A stretch of 64,000 bases of DNA, taken from NCBI RefSeq assembly GCF_015832195.1, contig NC_052021.1, positions 3,596,001 through 3,660,000 on the forward strand, in the 5' to 3' direction. The translations under genes were made by a program, and so were the position numbers. This DNA comes from Motacilla alba alba (Eukaryota > Chordata > Aves > Passeriformes > Motacillidae). Shown here one piece after another: positions 11,812 through 24,843 of this stretch; position 1 is the stretch's first letter; the number at the start of each line of letters is the position of its first letter. The notes under the pieces were generated by a model. It was not told the origin of the DNA and made no database searches. It saw nothing but the letters and a program-made list of their open reading frames with translations.

Positions 11812-12956
11812 TCACCACTGTCCATTACCCAGATTGAGTTCCAAGGACAGAAAGTGTTACCCAGTCCTGGCTCAGACTCCTATGGGATTAAACTACTACA
11901 GGAACTCACAGGTGAAGCTGCAGCTGCCTGCCCCACTACTGAAACCAGGGAAATGGAACTAAGCCCTGGAAAAGATGGGCAAATCCCAGCTTAGCTAAGC
12001 TTTAGTTTATAAAAAACGTTCGATGGTGCAGGTCCAGCACGCTTTGCTTGCACGTGGAAGGTTCTGATGGCATTGCTCAGAATGGCCACCTGCAGCAATT
12101 TCCTGCTTGCAAATTACTGCTGCAAAGCAGAGCTCAGGCACACTCACCCCTCTCCTGTGGCCGCTGAAACTTTTCCCAACGTTGGTCTGGGCCAGCTCAC
12201 GGTCCATCTCCTTCATGTACGCCTTGAGACTGCCCACCAGCTGCTCAGGAGGCACCTTCTGCTCCTGCCTTTGATTGCCAGCATCCAGGTCTTCATCATC
12301 CTCATCTGAGAAGCCAAACTCCTCCTCTTCATCCAGATCATCAGAATCCAGCTGCTCCGAGTCTGCCCCTGGACATTACTTTGTGTCAGTACAACAGCAA
12401 AGAAATCAGTGCTGGGATTGGTTTCAAATAAAGAAGCAATCTCACCTAAAATTCTGTCCAGGGCTTTTGTGAAAGAATCCACATCAAAGGTAACATGGGA
12501 TTCATCAGATGACCTGAAATAGAAAAATAGACTTTTAAGAAATGAAGCTTGTATGGTTGCACAAGCCTGACACAGGCACAAGCCATACTGATTTCTCTCA
12601 AGCCAGGACTGAAGTTGGAACATTTGAATTTAGAAGTCCTCAGACATTGGAAGCCTGTATGCATTAGACATGAAACACTGAGTGGAAGAATCCTTGGCAT
12701 AAAAGAGAAAAATTCTGCAGACCACAAAAGCAAAGTGAGTGACAGAGAGCAGCTCAGCTTGCAGCACTGAGCCTGCACCGGTGTCAGAGTGGAACCCAGC
12801 TGATTTAAAGCCAGTTCATGTTCACTGCTCTGGCTCTGCTTCAGGCCCTGCTCAGCACAGCTCCTTCCAACTCTGATTCTCTGCATCCCAGGATCAGCCC
12901 CAGGGCTGCAGCAGAGTGCAACATCCTACACCAGACCCACACTCCCCGTGCTCCTA

Positions 12957-13355
<399 letters not shown>

Positions 13356-15490
13356 CTAAGAGAGACCATTCTGGTCACTGAGAGGCCTTTGGCCACTAAG
13401 TGGAGGAAGAAAGGCTTTCTCTAAATTGGGAGAGCCAATCCTGTGTTGAGTCTTAATGAAGGCTGGATTTGCTGTCCCTTCACAGCTGTCAGCATTCCCC
13501 CTCTCCCCCTGCAAATAATCATCTGCAATAGGAATAATTCCACCCAGCCAGCTCACCATCCTCTGGAGGAAGACAAGCTGCTTCTCTCTCAAATTCCTTC
13601 AGATCAATGGGGGTTGTCTCTAGTAGTGTCAGGATTTCATCACCTGGGCTCACTTCATCACAGCTAGAAGAAAAAATTCCATTCACTGGAATGGATTCAA
13701 TGGGATCACGTGCTCTGCATTCAGGTTTTCACTTGAATTCTTCCTTTGTCCTTCTGTGCAAACACAGAAGGCAAAAAGGGAAATGCACCTGGGGGAAGTA
13801 CCAGAGCACTACCCAGAGTATTGGCCAAACCAGGACACAGTCAGTCCCTGCAATTCCCAGCTGATGGCTCCAAAGCCACTGGTCATGGCCCTTTTCCTTT
13901 ACATTCCATTTGCCTTGGTAAATACTAAGATGGCCAGATCCCAAACAGCACAGACTGGAAAGTCAAAACACTAACAGTCAGGATATTATGAGATGACAAA
14001 GCCTCAGACATTTCTGTAGGGATTTATTTTCTGGATTTGATCTTCCAGACAAATCCACAGCCAGCTCCTTGAGCAAAGGAGGCAGATTACCCTGTATTCA
14101 TTATTCCCTGGGACTGCTTTTCAATGACACTTCTATACACTTTGTACAGTCAAGCAAGCAAATAATGCTTTGCAGCCCCCACTTGGAATCCACTTGGAAG
14201 AGCTCAGCATTTCACTAAACCAAGATCAAGAGTTACTCAAGCCAGAACTGCTCCCAGAGGAGTATTCCAGAGGAATCAGTACTTGTATGTCCTGGCCACA
14301 GCTCCCCTGTTAAATGTGCCATGGAGAAAAGGGTGCAGGTGTTTGTAGCGAGGATTTCAAAGGTCAGCCAAAGGATTTGTAGGGTCTGTGACACTCATGA
14401 ATGTCAAGCAGCTCTCACCTTTCTGGCACAGCAACACATTGCTGGAAGTGATCTTCTGCCATGTGCAACAGTTCCAGGTACTTGGCTGAGCCTTCCATTT
14501 CTCCCTATTAATGCAAGCCACAGGCATGAGCCCAAACAATTCTCCCTGCCCTTCCTCTTCACAGGCAGGCTTCCCAAGGATGACTGTTGGACACACAGAA
14601 ATGCTGAGAGAACCAGAACAAGCAAAACCTCTTTGCCATGTGCACCTGGAACTCAGTGCAGCAAAGGGGCATCCCTACATTTGAGTATATTAAAGTGTAT
14701 TAACATAAGAATCTCAGTAAAGTTGTCCAATTTTATATCCTTCACGTAAGTACTCAATTTATGTCCAATTTATCAACTTCAAAGAAATAGTCAAAGGCAT
14801 CTTAAAAAAAAACCCCACAAAACGTCACCAAAACCCCCAGAACTCACAAAAACCACACACACACAAAAACTACACTTGCATGGGCCCAAACAGGCCTATG
14901 GTGTTATGTATGGACCTTGAAGAACATTTGATTCTAGAGGGGTGGAAAGGAAATGGAAGCCAGTGAAATCAGTTACACCTCACACAATCACATCTGGTGG
15001 TTTTCTTCACTCCAGTGTATTCCTCCCCTTGCTCTAGATGAATGCATCAATCCCCACATCTCGCTTTTTCATTTTTAATTTCCAAAACAACTTACTTTCA
15101 AAGGGGAACAAACTGCACATGTCCCCTTTAAAGACACTGATTCATTTTACACAGAGATAAGGATTCAGGCTCTTGCCCCGCTGCAACTCCTCACACAGGT
15201 TCAAGGGTGAAAATGTATTTTCCCTGGCATGGTTAAAAGCCACAGGCACACAAATGATCACAGACCTTGAAATAATCCTTCTCCTTCAAGCTCCTGAGGA
15301 ACCTCTCCCACAGAGGACCGCTTAACACGTTTCTCCTGGCATCAGGAGCTACTTTACTGCTCTTGGAGCACAACATTTCAAAGCCATGAGCCTGCAATAA
15401 AAGATGCAACAACAACAAGAGGTTCTCAAGGTGTGACAGACTTTGCCCACACTTCTCTGGACAAGCAGGCAACTTCCAGACAAGGACTCA

Positions 15491-15742
<252 letters not shown>

Positions 15743-16635
15743 TCAGCAGAGTGTGCTTGAAGGCACCCAGATGACAGGCAGGACCTGACACTGCACTCAA
15801 AGTATATCCTAGATACATTTCTCTGTAAATTCCTTTCCGGACCTCACAAAGTTTGTTCCAAATTTAAATCCCCAAGTGAATCTAAACGTTTGTCGTTCTA
15901 AACACATTAGGAAAAATCCTTGATACCCAGCAAAATTCCTATTTTAACTGCAACAAGTTCCATCAAAGAGATCTTGTTTCCTTAACAACAATAATTGTTA
16001 CACGTTTCTCTTCAACCAGAGAAGTGCTTCAGGAGAACCAGCATAACCCAACTGCTTCAGAGCATCCCGGGATTAACAAGCATTATTTCAGGTGCCACAT
16101 GCGACCTCTGCTGGTTCCTGATGCTAAGAAAAGCCCTGAGTGCAATGTTCTCAACTCCCTCACTCTGTCTGCTCCCTCAAACAGAAGGGAAATACGAGCC
16201 TGACACTCCAGGTACACACTTGCAATCGATTCTGGTGTTGTGTTCCAGCCCTTTGAAGAATCTCAGAGTAGGGGGAAAATAACCAAATGAATGATCTCCA
16301 TTTCAATCCACTGCCATTAGCAGCCATCCATATCCAGGTGAAGGTGTCTGCTCATTATTTCACCTGTACCAGACAAAGCCTGTGTCCTTACAGAGACAGA
16401 CACACTCCAGCCCTGAGCATTCCCTGCTCTGAGGGCAGCAAATCCTCTGCCCTAAACACTCCACAATATGGTAACAAACAAAAGGTAATCCAAGTGGTTC
16501 TAGCAGAGCTTGAAAGCTCGGGTGGAGACAGGAGTGCTCCTGAAGGGAGCAACAGCAAGGGACAGGCAGCACTCTGGGTTTTCAGAGGCAGTCAGACACC
16601 TTGCCTAGAGGTGCAAGAGAAAACTCCAGCTGCTA

Positions 16636-16797
<162 letters not shown>

Positions 16798-16880
16798 TTA
16801 GCAGGAAAAGCCTTGCAGAGCACAACAGCACACTTCTGAATCCATGTCTGGTGGAGTTTTTTTACTATTGATTAACCCAC

Positions 16881-17020
16881 AGAAAGTCTAAGGTTAGATG
16901 GGAACTTAAAGATCAACACCTGGTTCCAACCCCCTGCCACAGCCAGGCAAACCTTCCACTAGCCCAGGCTGCTCCAAGCCCCATCCAACCTGCCCTTGGA
17001 CACTTCCCAGGTGTACGGCA
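16881..17020 (-). mobile_element. CR1 LINE 3'-end fragment
   Basis: Matches the familiar avian CR1 3' region read on the minus strand (landmarks GGTTGGAAC, TTGGAGCAGCCTGG, TGTCCAAGGG). It lies in the ECD interval exactly where the missing exons would be expected. Confidence 0.65.
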
Positions 17021-17472
17021 TGGGGAAACACCTCCAAGGACGGGCAATGTTAAGACAGGACCTTCAGAGCCCAGGCACTGCCCCTCGGCAGCCCTCCCAG
17101 CAAAGCAGCTCAGCAGGACCCGCCTCACCTGGCTGCCAGCCCCGGGAACTCCCTGCTGATCTCCCGGAGCAGATACACGATGAACCACTCATCCTCCACG
17201 TTATCCCCGAACACCGTGGTGCCGCCCAAGTGCGCCGGGGTGTCGCCTGGACGGGGCAGAGAGAGGAGAGGCGGCTCAGCAGCGCCATGCACAGGAACAG
17301 ATTGTCCGCACGGGCTGCGGAGTCTCCCTCCCTGCGGATATCCCAGACCCTGCTGCTGCCACAATCCTGTGTGCTGTGCTCGGGGATGGCCCCGCTGCAG
17401 CAGGGAGGGGGCACCAGATGCCTCACTGGCTGAACCCGTGCTGTGACACCGAGAGTCTGCGGAGCCGCCGGG

Positions 17473-17925
17473 TGCCCCTCACACGCCCCGGCTCCCCTCA
17501 CACGCCCCGGCTCCCCTCACACGCCCCGGCTCCCCTCACACGCTCCCGGCTCCCCTCACACGCCCCGGTTCGAGCGCGACGGATCCCCCTCACACGCCCC
17601 CAGGTTCCCGGCCGCCGGATCCCCCCCACACGACCTCGGTTTTCCCTCACGGGTTCCGGTTCGAGCCCGCCGGACGCGGCCCCCTCACACACCCCCGGTT
17701 CCTGGTCGCCGATTCTCCCCCACAAGCCCTCAGTTCCGGCAGTCTGGCCCCACTCACACTCTCCCGGTTCCCCTCACACGCTCCCAGTTCCCCTCACACT
17801 CTCCCGGTTCCCGGCCGCCGGGTTCCCCTCACACCCCCGCCCCCGGCTCCCCTCACACGCTCCCGGCTCCCCCTCACACGCTCCCGGCTCCCCCTCACAC
17901 GCTCCCGGCTCCCCTCACCGTGCCC
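17473..17925. repeat. Minisatellite in ECD intron 1
   Basis: More than 20 degenerate copies of a 16-24 bp unit with core CCCCTCACACGC followed by CCCGG or CCGG. It fills most of the intron between the ECD exon ending at 17919 and the one starting at 17246. It is GC-rich and probably length-variable. Confidence 0.85.
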
Positions 17926-18289
17926 CGCTCCGGGTGCTCCTCCCGCCGTGCCTCCCGGCCCGTTCCCGGCTCCCCGCGGCGCGGCACGGAGCGCAGGCGG
18001 AGCGGCTGCCGCTGCCACACGCAGGCGGCCAGGAGCGGGGCGGAGCGGCCCAGGGCCAGCTCAGCGCAGCGCCGCAGCAGCGCCTCGCCGCCCGGGCCCG
18101 CCGCCGCCAACAGGCGGGAGCGCAGCGCGTCCTCGGGCAGCGCCGGCCGCCGCAGCGCCTCCATCGCGCCGGGGCCGCGCTCCGCCCCGGGGAGGAGCGG
18201 CGCGATGGCGGCGGCGGCGCCGCGCTCTCTGCCGGGAGCGCTGCGAGTGCACGGGCAGCGACCACAGCGCCTGTGCCGGCGGCGGTAGA

Positions 18290-18971
18290 ATTCAGTGCCA
18301 GCCTTTGAGAAAGCACTTCAACACCTTTTTAAGGCATTCTAAAACACGGTGCGAGAGGTTTCAATAATCAGGGGCAGTCAGACACCTTCCGGCAGATGCC
18401 GGGCTGTTCCACTCGCCCCAGCTCGGGGAGCCAGAGATGGGCAGTGAGGTCGCCCGGGGGCAAGCGGAGCCTCCGTGCCGCGCCGGCAAAGCCGAGCCCC
18501 CGGGAGCGGGGAAAGCGCAGGCGGCAGCGAGGGGTGGCTGCAAACGGGGAAAACCGAGCTGCAAACACAAGGCTCGGGATGAGCCGGGGCAGCCCCGCGT
18601 GTGCAGTTCTGACACCAACAGTACGTTTCCATTGCGCTCAGCCAAGCGAAAGGGGCTTGGGCTCACATCCCGCAGTCCGGGCTGGCAGCGCCGCGAGACG
18701 CCAGAACGGTGAAGGAACCGATCCCGGAGAAGATGCCGGGGAGAGGGGACCACGGCGGAACCGGGGACCAAAACTGCGGAGCCACCGAGCCGCGATCGGC
18801 TGCGCTCCCGCCCGCTGAATGATCGATTCGGCCGGAAGCTGAGACACGCCACGAGGGTTCAAACCTGCGGCGGCAGCGGCGGCTCCACGTGTGTCTGCCC
18901 GCGACTGGAGCGGCCGCGGCGGGCGGCGTGCTCGTGTCATTGCGGAGCGGCGGCGGCACCCGGAGTCCGGC
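18290..18971 (+). repeat. Diverged lectin 5'-module fragment abutting ECD
   Basis: 18290-18580 matches the start of the 5' module at 2680, 31730, 49190, 56000 and 62640 (landmarks GGCATTCTAA, GGCAGATGCC, GCAGCGAGGGG). The module begins about 125 bp upstream of the ECD start codon, so lectin and ECD 5' ends are head-to-head. 18600-18970 is a further diverged GC-rich part with a possible CCAAT-like stretch. Confidence 0.6.
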
Positions 18972-20400
18972 GAGGCGGCGGCGGAGCTCGGAGGCGGCTC
19001 CAGCCCAGGTGGGACCCGCGGTCGGCGCTGCCCCAGCTCGGGGCTCGCTGCGGGCGGAGGGGCCGCGGTGAGGGGCGGGGGCGTTCTGGCGAGTTCCTTG
19101 TGCCGGGTGCCCCCGTGTCCCCCCTGCGCTGAGGCCGCCGAGGCAGCGGCTGCCCGCGGTGTCCCCCGTGCCCGGATGGCCGGGGCCGAGCCGGTGCCGC
19201 GGCAGCGATGGCTCCCGCCGGCTGCTCTCGCCGGGACGGAGGCGGCTGCTCCGTGCCCGGGACACTTCCCGGCCGTGCGGCAGCGGGCTCGGGGCCGCTG
19301 CTCGGGCGGGCGGGAGGTGTCCGTGCCCGGCTCGGGGCTGGCACGGCACGAACCTGAACGCGCCTCGGAGCCCAAAGCGCTGCAGGCGCCGAGCGTGGGC
19401 AGCAAGCGCCGCATCCTGCGGGCTCCGGGGCCGAGGCTTCTCTGCCCTCTGTGCCAGGAGGCGCCCCGTGTTCGCAGGCAGGGAGCCCCAGCGGCCGTGC
19501 CGGCGCCCGGGGTGGCCGCGCTGCAAGGCGGCGGGGCAGGGAATGCGGGGCACGATGGTCAGCAGCCCAGGGCTGCTGCTTCTCGGCCCTGGGCAGGCGG
19601 ACTCCGAGCCGCAGCTGCCCTGGGCCAGCAGCAGGCGGCAGCTCGCAGGCCGGGTGAGGGGCCGCCAGGAGGTGGCCGGGCCGGGGGGAAGAGGAGAGGC
19701 TCAGAGCGCTTCTGCTGGCCCCGGGCACCTGGCCTGGCCCGGCCCAACTCACCCCAAGAATCCCTGGGATAATGCACTGCTGAGAGCCCCAGAAGCAGCT
19801 TCCCCGGGGCTGCCGTTCTCGACCAGCGCAAACAGAGTGGGGCGCTTTTTATTACCAAGGTTTTTGCAGGACAGGAGTGTCCTGACTTCTTTCGCGTTCC
19901 TTTTTCTGAGTATGCCCCTGACTCTGCCAAAGTGGCGCCGGCAGTCACTTCGGTACAAGAAAGCGACACGGCTCCGGGTATTTCCAGGACGCGCCCTGCC
20001 CGGCCCTGCCCCTCGCTCGCTGCTCCCGTCCCCCCTCTCCTGCCCGGCCCTCGCTGCTTCCCCGCGCGGGATTGGGCAAACCGGCAAAAGCCGCTCCCAC
20101 AGCGGCTCTGTACCGCGGCACCGGCTGGAGTGAGCTCCAGTGCTCGCCGGCTCTGTGCTGCGGCACCAGCTGGAGTCAGCCCGAGTGCCCGCGGAGTCTG
20201 GCCGGGATGGGAGCGGTGGCGGACCCCGCGTTCGGGTCATTGCGGAGCGGAGGCGGCACCCGGAGCCCGGCGAGGGCTGGAGCGGTGCAAGGCGGCGGCG
20301 GAGCTCGGAGCGGCTCCAGCCCAGGTGGGACCCGCGGTCGGCGCTGCCCCAGCTCGGGGCTCGCTGCGGGCGGAGGGGCCGCGGTGAGGGGCGGGGGGGC
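18972..20400 (+). promoter_or_regulatory. Doubled GC-rich 5' modules upstream of lectin copy 2
   Basis: Two related units. In each, a purine-rich segment ends in CCAGCCCAG followed by GTGGGACC, a plausible first-exon donor, at about 19012 and 20322. The first unit continues into a D module (19476-19650), and 19690-20130 links the two units. No TATA box is evident. The whole stretch is repeated at 34757-36215 with offsets of 15.6-15.8 kb, marking the left edge of the large segmental duplication near 18972/34757. It is CpG-island-like, probably the transcription start region of copy 2. Confidence 0.55.
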
Positions 20401-20481
20401 TCTGGCGAGTTCCTTGTGCCGGTGCCCCCGTGTCCCCCCTGCGCTGAGGCCGCCGAGGCAGCGGCTGCCCGCGGTCACACA

Positions 20482-21160
20482 GTCACAGAATCACTGGCTT
20501 GGGTTGCAAGAGACCTCCAAGATCCTCGAGTCCAACCCAGCCCTGACAACTCAACTAAACCACGGCACCCAGTGCCACATCCAGTCTGTTTTTAAACACT
20601 TCCAAGAATAGTGACTCCTCCACCTCCCCGGGCAGACCACTCCAGTGCTTGGTGGCAGCAGCTCTCCGGCCACAGAGAGCAACACATAACTTTCCCAGGA
20701 ATTGGCCTAGGATAGGCTTTGAGAAGATCAGGGAAAAGAATGACAAACAATTCTTATCTTGACTTGCTGCACCTGTTGTTTTGAACATGTGGAATGTGTT
20801 ATGGAGGTTTGTTTACCAAAAGGTGGTTTCAAAATTAGCCAGTGGTGATGGCGTTTGTAGTGGAGGACCAATTAGGTCCACCTGTATGGTGACTGACTGT
20901 AAGGGTGATGGGTTTCTTAATGAGTGTAGAATTATAAAGTGACTGCTCAACTTTTGTTAGTCATGGAGTCAATGCTAACCATTACCCAGCTGGGGGGCTG
21001 CGACAACAGTACTTTATCACCCTTTGTGTAAAAACCTTTTTTCCTAATATCCAACCTCTATTTCCCTTGGTGCAGCTTAACACTGCGTCCTCTTGTGCTG
21101 TCAGTTGCTATCTGGAGAAAGGGACCAACCCCACCTGACCCCATCCACCCTTCAGGGAGT
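20482..21160 (-). mobile_element. CR1 LINE 3' fragment, split by an LTR
   Basis: CR1 3' end in minus orientation at 20482-20649 (landmarks CAGAATCA, GAGTCCAACC, GTGCCACATC) and 21009-21160 (CCTAATATCCAACC, TGGTGCAGC). The two parts are contiguous in CR1 and are separated by the 359 bp LTR in the next entry. It is duplicated at 36241-36777. Confidence 0.8.
20650..21008 (+). mobile_element. Solo LTR of an endogenous retrovirus, inserted in CR1
   Basis: 359 bp bounded by TGGTGGCAGCAGC and GCTGCGACAACA, which form an imperfect terminal inverted repeat with TG...CA ends. Flanks GTGCT (20645-20649) and GTACT (21009-21013) look like a 5 bp target duplication with one change. The 36265-36622 copy has an AATAAA near its right side. 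No internal viral genes are present. It interrupts CR1 precisely, so it is younger than that element and older than the segmental duplication. Confidence 0.7.
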
Positions 21161-21166
21161 TCACAG

Positions 21167-21320
21167 GCAGGGAGCCCGGGGTGGCCGCGCTGCAAGGCGG
21201 CGGGGCAGGGAATGCGGGGCACGATGGTCAGCAGCCCGGGGCTGCTGCTTCTCGGCCCTGGGCAGGCGGACTCCGAGCCGCAGCTGCCCTGGGCCAGCAG
21301 CAGGCGGCAGCTCGCAGGCG
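21167..21320 (+). repeat. Second GC-rich module (D) of lectin copy 2, shortened
   Basis: Same block as 3974-4150 but missing about 20 bp near its left end, a deletion shared with 36778-36910. It follows the CR1/LTR composite directly and precedes the cytoplasmic exon by 230 bp. Confidence 0.7.
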
Positions 21321-21550
21321 CTGTCAGCGCCTGTCCCGGCACGGAGCTGGGGGCTGCAGCGGCTGCAGAGCCCCAGGGGCCGGGGCTGCGGGCACCGCCG
21401 AGCTCCCGGAGGCTGCGCTTGGCTCCGCCGCTGCTGCTGCCGCAACTCTGGGCAGCGGGGACAGCGCAGCCGGAGCTGCCACCGCCCTGCCGAGCCTCGG
21501 GCTCCCGCAGGGCCGGCACCAGCACTGACCGCTCATCGTGTCCCTTGCAG

Positions 21551-23229
21551 GGTGCCACCAGCGCCGCTGTAAAGCTGCTCCCGAGGCCGAGCTCCCAAAG
21601 GCTTTGCCAGCGCTCCTGATGTCTCAGGAGCAAGGTGCTGATTGTTCCAAGGAGAGTGATTCTGGCTGTGAGCAGGAGGAGAGTGAATCCTGCTCTATTC
21701 ATGGGCTTGAGAATGAGCCCCCGCATCTCCAGGACGGACCAGCAGCCGGGGTTCCGCACTTGCCTGGGGCACAAGAAGCCACTCGGCACAAGCAGGGGGA
21801 TGCCCCTTGTGAGCGCGCAGTGAGTGAAGATGTGGAGAGTAGATTCTGCACCAGGGATGGGAGTGTGAGGGAGCCCCTGGCTCCCCAGGGCACATCAACA
21901 ACCGGCAACAAACACAAAAGGGACCTCAGAAGATTCCTGGGTGAGTGCAGGGCCACCCCTGGGGCCTCTAGGGAGGGGCCAGTGTCCCCTCCCAAGGCCA
22001 GGGCTGGCAGGAGTGTGGCTGTTTCCCGAGGTGTGGACGAGGCCTGGTGCTCTGCTGGGCCCCATCAGTGGCTGGCAGCAAGAGCCCCAGCTGCCCCCAA
22101 GGCTGTGCAGCTCTCCTGCTGCAGCCTGTGCCCACAGCTGTGTCCCTGGCTGTGCCCACAGCTGTGTCCCTGGCCGTGCCCAGGCTCTGGGCTCTCTGGC
22201 TGCCAGCTGAGCGAGGACCACACTGGCTGAGGGCTCCCTGCTGTGCTCCCTGGGCAGGGGCTGAGCAGATTGCAGGGCCGGCTCTGCTTCTGGCAGCCAG
22301 CAGCTCTTTCCTGCTCCAGGTGAACGGCTCAGGCACCATCCTGTGGGCACGGCGCTGCTGATCCTGCTGCTGCTGCTGCTGCTGCTGGCTCTGCTGGTGG
22401 CCTTGGCTGTGCTGGCAGGTAAGGCAGGGGCAGCAGCCTGGGCCCAGCCCCTCGGGGCAGAGCGGGCTCCCTGCTCCCTGCACAGGGCAATGCTCAGACC
22501 TTCTCCTCTTGCCCCTGCAGCTCCGCAGGCTCCAGTGACACCTGCCACTCCACAGTGTGTTCTGGGCTGTCCCCCTGGCTGGGTTGGCTTCAACGGGGTC
22601 TGCTACTACTTCTCAAGGGATGACGGCACCTGGGAGCAGGGTCAGGAACGCTGCTCCGAGCTGAACGCCTCCCTGGCCATTGCCAAGGATGAGGGGGCCA
22701 TGGTGAGTGAGGGGCTGCGGGCGGTGCGGGCTGGCTGAGGGCAGCCTGGGGGTGCTCCTGGGCCGGGCTCGGGGCTCGTAGGGCTGGGGGTGCAGCCCCG
22801 GGCCGGGGCCTTGCAGGGAAGGAGCCCCGGCGTGCGGGGGCAGCCCCGGGCACGTGTCCCCCCGAGGGGCCGGGGCAGCTGCCACTCCTCTCTCCCGGGC
22901 AGGATTTGCTCTTCCGCCTCCGCGGGAACGGCGATTACTGGCTCGGGCTGCGCAGACGGGGCCAGCGCCTGCACTGGGGGGACGGCAGCAGCTACAGCTC
23001 CCGGTGAGTGCCGGGGAGCCGGGCAGGGCCTGGCCGGACAGGGGCACAAGGTGTTCCCCTGGCAGCCAGCGCTGCCTCTGCTCCTCCCTGCAGGGTTCCT
23101 GTCCTCGGCAATTCCGACTGCGTGTACCTGGCTGACGACTGCGTGTACCTGGCTGACGAGAGATTCAGGAGTGGGAACTGCTCAAATCCGCGGCCGTATG
23201 TCTGCAGCAAGGCCCCAGCTCCCCTGTGA
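21551..23229 (+). CDS. C-type lectin-like receptor (CLEC2D/CD69-like), copy 2
   Basis: Exons 21551-21940 (cytoplasmic), 22320-22418 (membrane), 22521-22702, 22903-23003 and 23094-23229 (CTLD). From the internal ATG at 21619 the spliced frame is 840 nt, 279 residues, with no stop. Layout: acidic S/E/D-rich tail, basic K-H-K-R-D-L-R-R juxtamembrane patch, CTG-encoded poly-Leu membrane segment, stalk Cys, then a CTLD with C-P-P-G-W-V-G, N-A-S sequon, Y-W-L-G-L and C-S-N-P-R-P-Y-V-C. No EPN/QPD or WND calcium motif is present (W-G-D instead), as in NK-type lectins. The last exon has a 21 bp tandem repeat that doubles D-C-V-Y-L-A-D and adds a cysteine. No copy of the 37-nt exon 1 lies upstream, so the true start is uncertain; I used the ATG conserved in all copies. 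The likely role is a surface ligand for NK receptors. Confidence 0.82.
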
Positions 23230-23850
23230 CGGGGGCTGCAGAAAGGACCTTCTCCACGCTGGGCAGTGCCAGCTTCCCCTCTCAGCGCAGCCCAGGGCTG
23301 TCCTTCCTCAGCTGCACCCTGTGCCTTGCACTGCCTCTCAGGGTCACCTCAGTGCCTCTCCATCCCCAGAGCCAGCGCTGGGCTGGGGCTGCAAAGGAAA
23401 CGTCTCTGTAATCAATCCTGCCACCCATGCTGCCTGCAGGGAGTGCAGTGCCCTCATGGCACAACCAGCTCCAGTGGGAGTTCTAAACCACCCTGCGCTC
23501 TTGGAGATCACCACAAACTGTCCTGAAGGTGACACTTTTGGACTGACGTTTGAAGAGGAGGGATGGTCTGAGCTGCTCTTTGGGGAAGGGAATTCCCTGC
23601 CATTGGCCATAACCCGGCCCAGAGGCGCTTCTCCTGCCGTGGGGCGAGGCTGTGCCTGTGCGAGCAGCCCCGCACGGGCCCTTCCTGTCCCCCGTGGTGC
23701 CCGAGGGCCCTGTCCCCCTGCTCGCTGCCCGGGACCCTGCGCTCGCCTCTCCCTGCCCTGCCCAGCCCCGGCTGCCGCTGCCCCGGCCCCACTGCCTCTC
23801 GGGCGCTGCTCCAGCTGTGGCTGCTCTGCAGCTGGCAGGAATGGATTTGT
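23230..23850 (+). other. 3' UTR and flank of lectin copy 2
   Basis: Matches 39922-40540 after copy 3. The first 230 bp are common to all lectin copies. From CACAACCAGCTCC on, the sequence is specific to copies 2 and 3. GC-rich, with no separate gene seen. Confidence 0.65.
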
Positions 23851-24420
23851 AAACGGGGTTTTAAATATTGATAGCAAGTTCACACAGTCTCCTATATCTG
23901 TATGCAAATATTGAGATCGGGTGTGTTGACTTAGGAAAGCTCCGCAATAGAGATTCCATTGTTGAGAGAGAGATTGAATTAGAAATATGCCTTTATAAGT
24001 TTTAAAATATGGCATTATATGAAGTGTAGATATTTTAGAGAATTAGAACTATGAAAGATGCATTGTAATAGGACTGGGTGAGGTACAAATAGAGGTGCTT
24101 GTTGTTCAAGTAATAGCAGTATTGTGTGGTAACAGCTAATAGCTTGTAAAACTTTTATATGGTGTAATATATTGTATATATTATATATATATATATAATA
24201 TAATTTTATATATTATATAAAACATTTATATGGTGTTTTTATATTGTAATCAGGAAAGAAGTTTAGTTTCCAATAGAATGGCACTGAGCTTTCTATGTCT
24301 TATGTTTCATTATTTGCCGAGGGTGATAATAAAACAAGGTCTTTCAAAACACTTCTCAGTTATCTCATCTTTATAAAAACTAACAGCCAACAAAACAGTT
24401 CTTCCATTACAAAAAAAAAC
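23850..24420 (+). repeat. LTR-like repeat with AT microsatellite
   Basis: Related to 40540-41380 (with an internal duplication) and, more diverged, to 32650-33090. Landmarks are GGATTTGTAAA, GAGAGAGATTG, TAGAGAATT, GAGGTACAAA and, near the right end, GATAATAAAACAAGG, which contains a poly(A) signal. 24164-24235 is a TA-rich microsatellite. The lack of coding and the poly(A) signal near the end suggest an LTR, but I could not define TG...CA ends or a primer-binding site. Confidence 0.45.
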
Positions 24421-24843
24421 CACAACTGTCTTAGAAGCAGGTACTAAACCTCAAAATACTTTTTGTTCAGTGCTACTGCAAAGAAATAAGACCCTAAAGA
24501 ATAAGTTTACCAAAAAAACCCACTCAAGACTTCTGCCTACCTCACTAGCCCAACTCAAACAGAAACCAATATTATCTCCTATTACACCACACCAAGCAAG
24601 CTTTAAATAACATAATCAAGCACAAAATATCCAAGACACCCAAAGACATTTATAAAAGCTGTAAAGCTCTAATCAAATCGAATTCCTATAATATTTCAAA
24701 CCAAAACTTTAAAATGTACTGTCTTAAGTCCAAAAGCAGTTTCCCACTATAAATAATGCTGCTGTGTTCACCTTCCCTCTGAGAGCCAGTTAAACTCAAA
24801 CTGTACAGTACTTTCACCACAACCCAAAGCCATACAACCACAA
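24420..24843. other. A+C-skewed DNA, left part
   Basis: G-poor, A/C-rich + strand, matching 41380-41808. No gene or known repeat is recognised. Confidence 0.5.
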
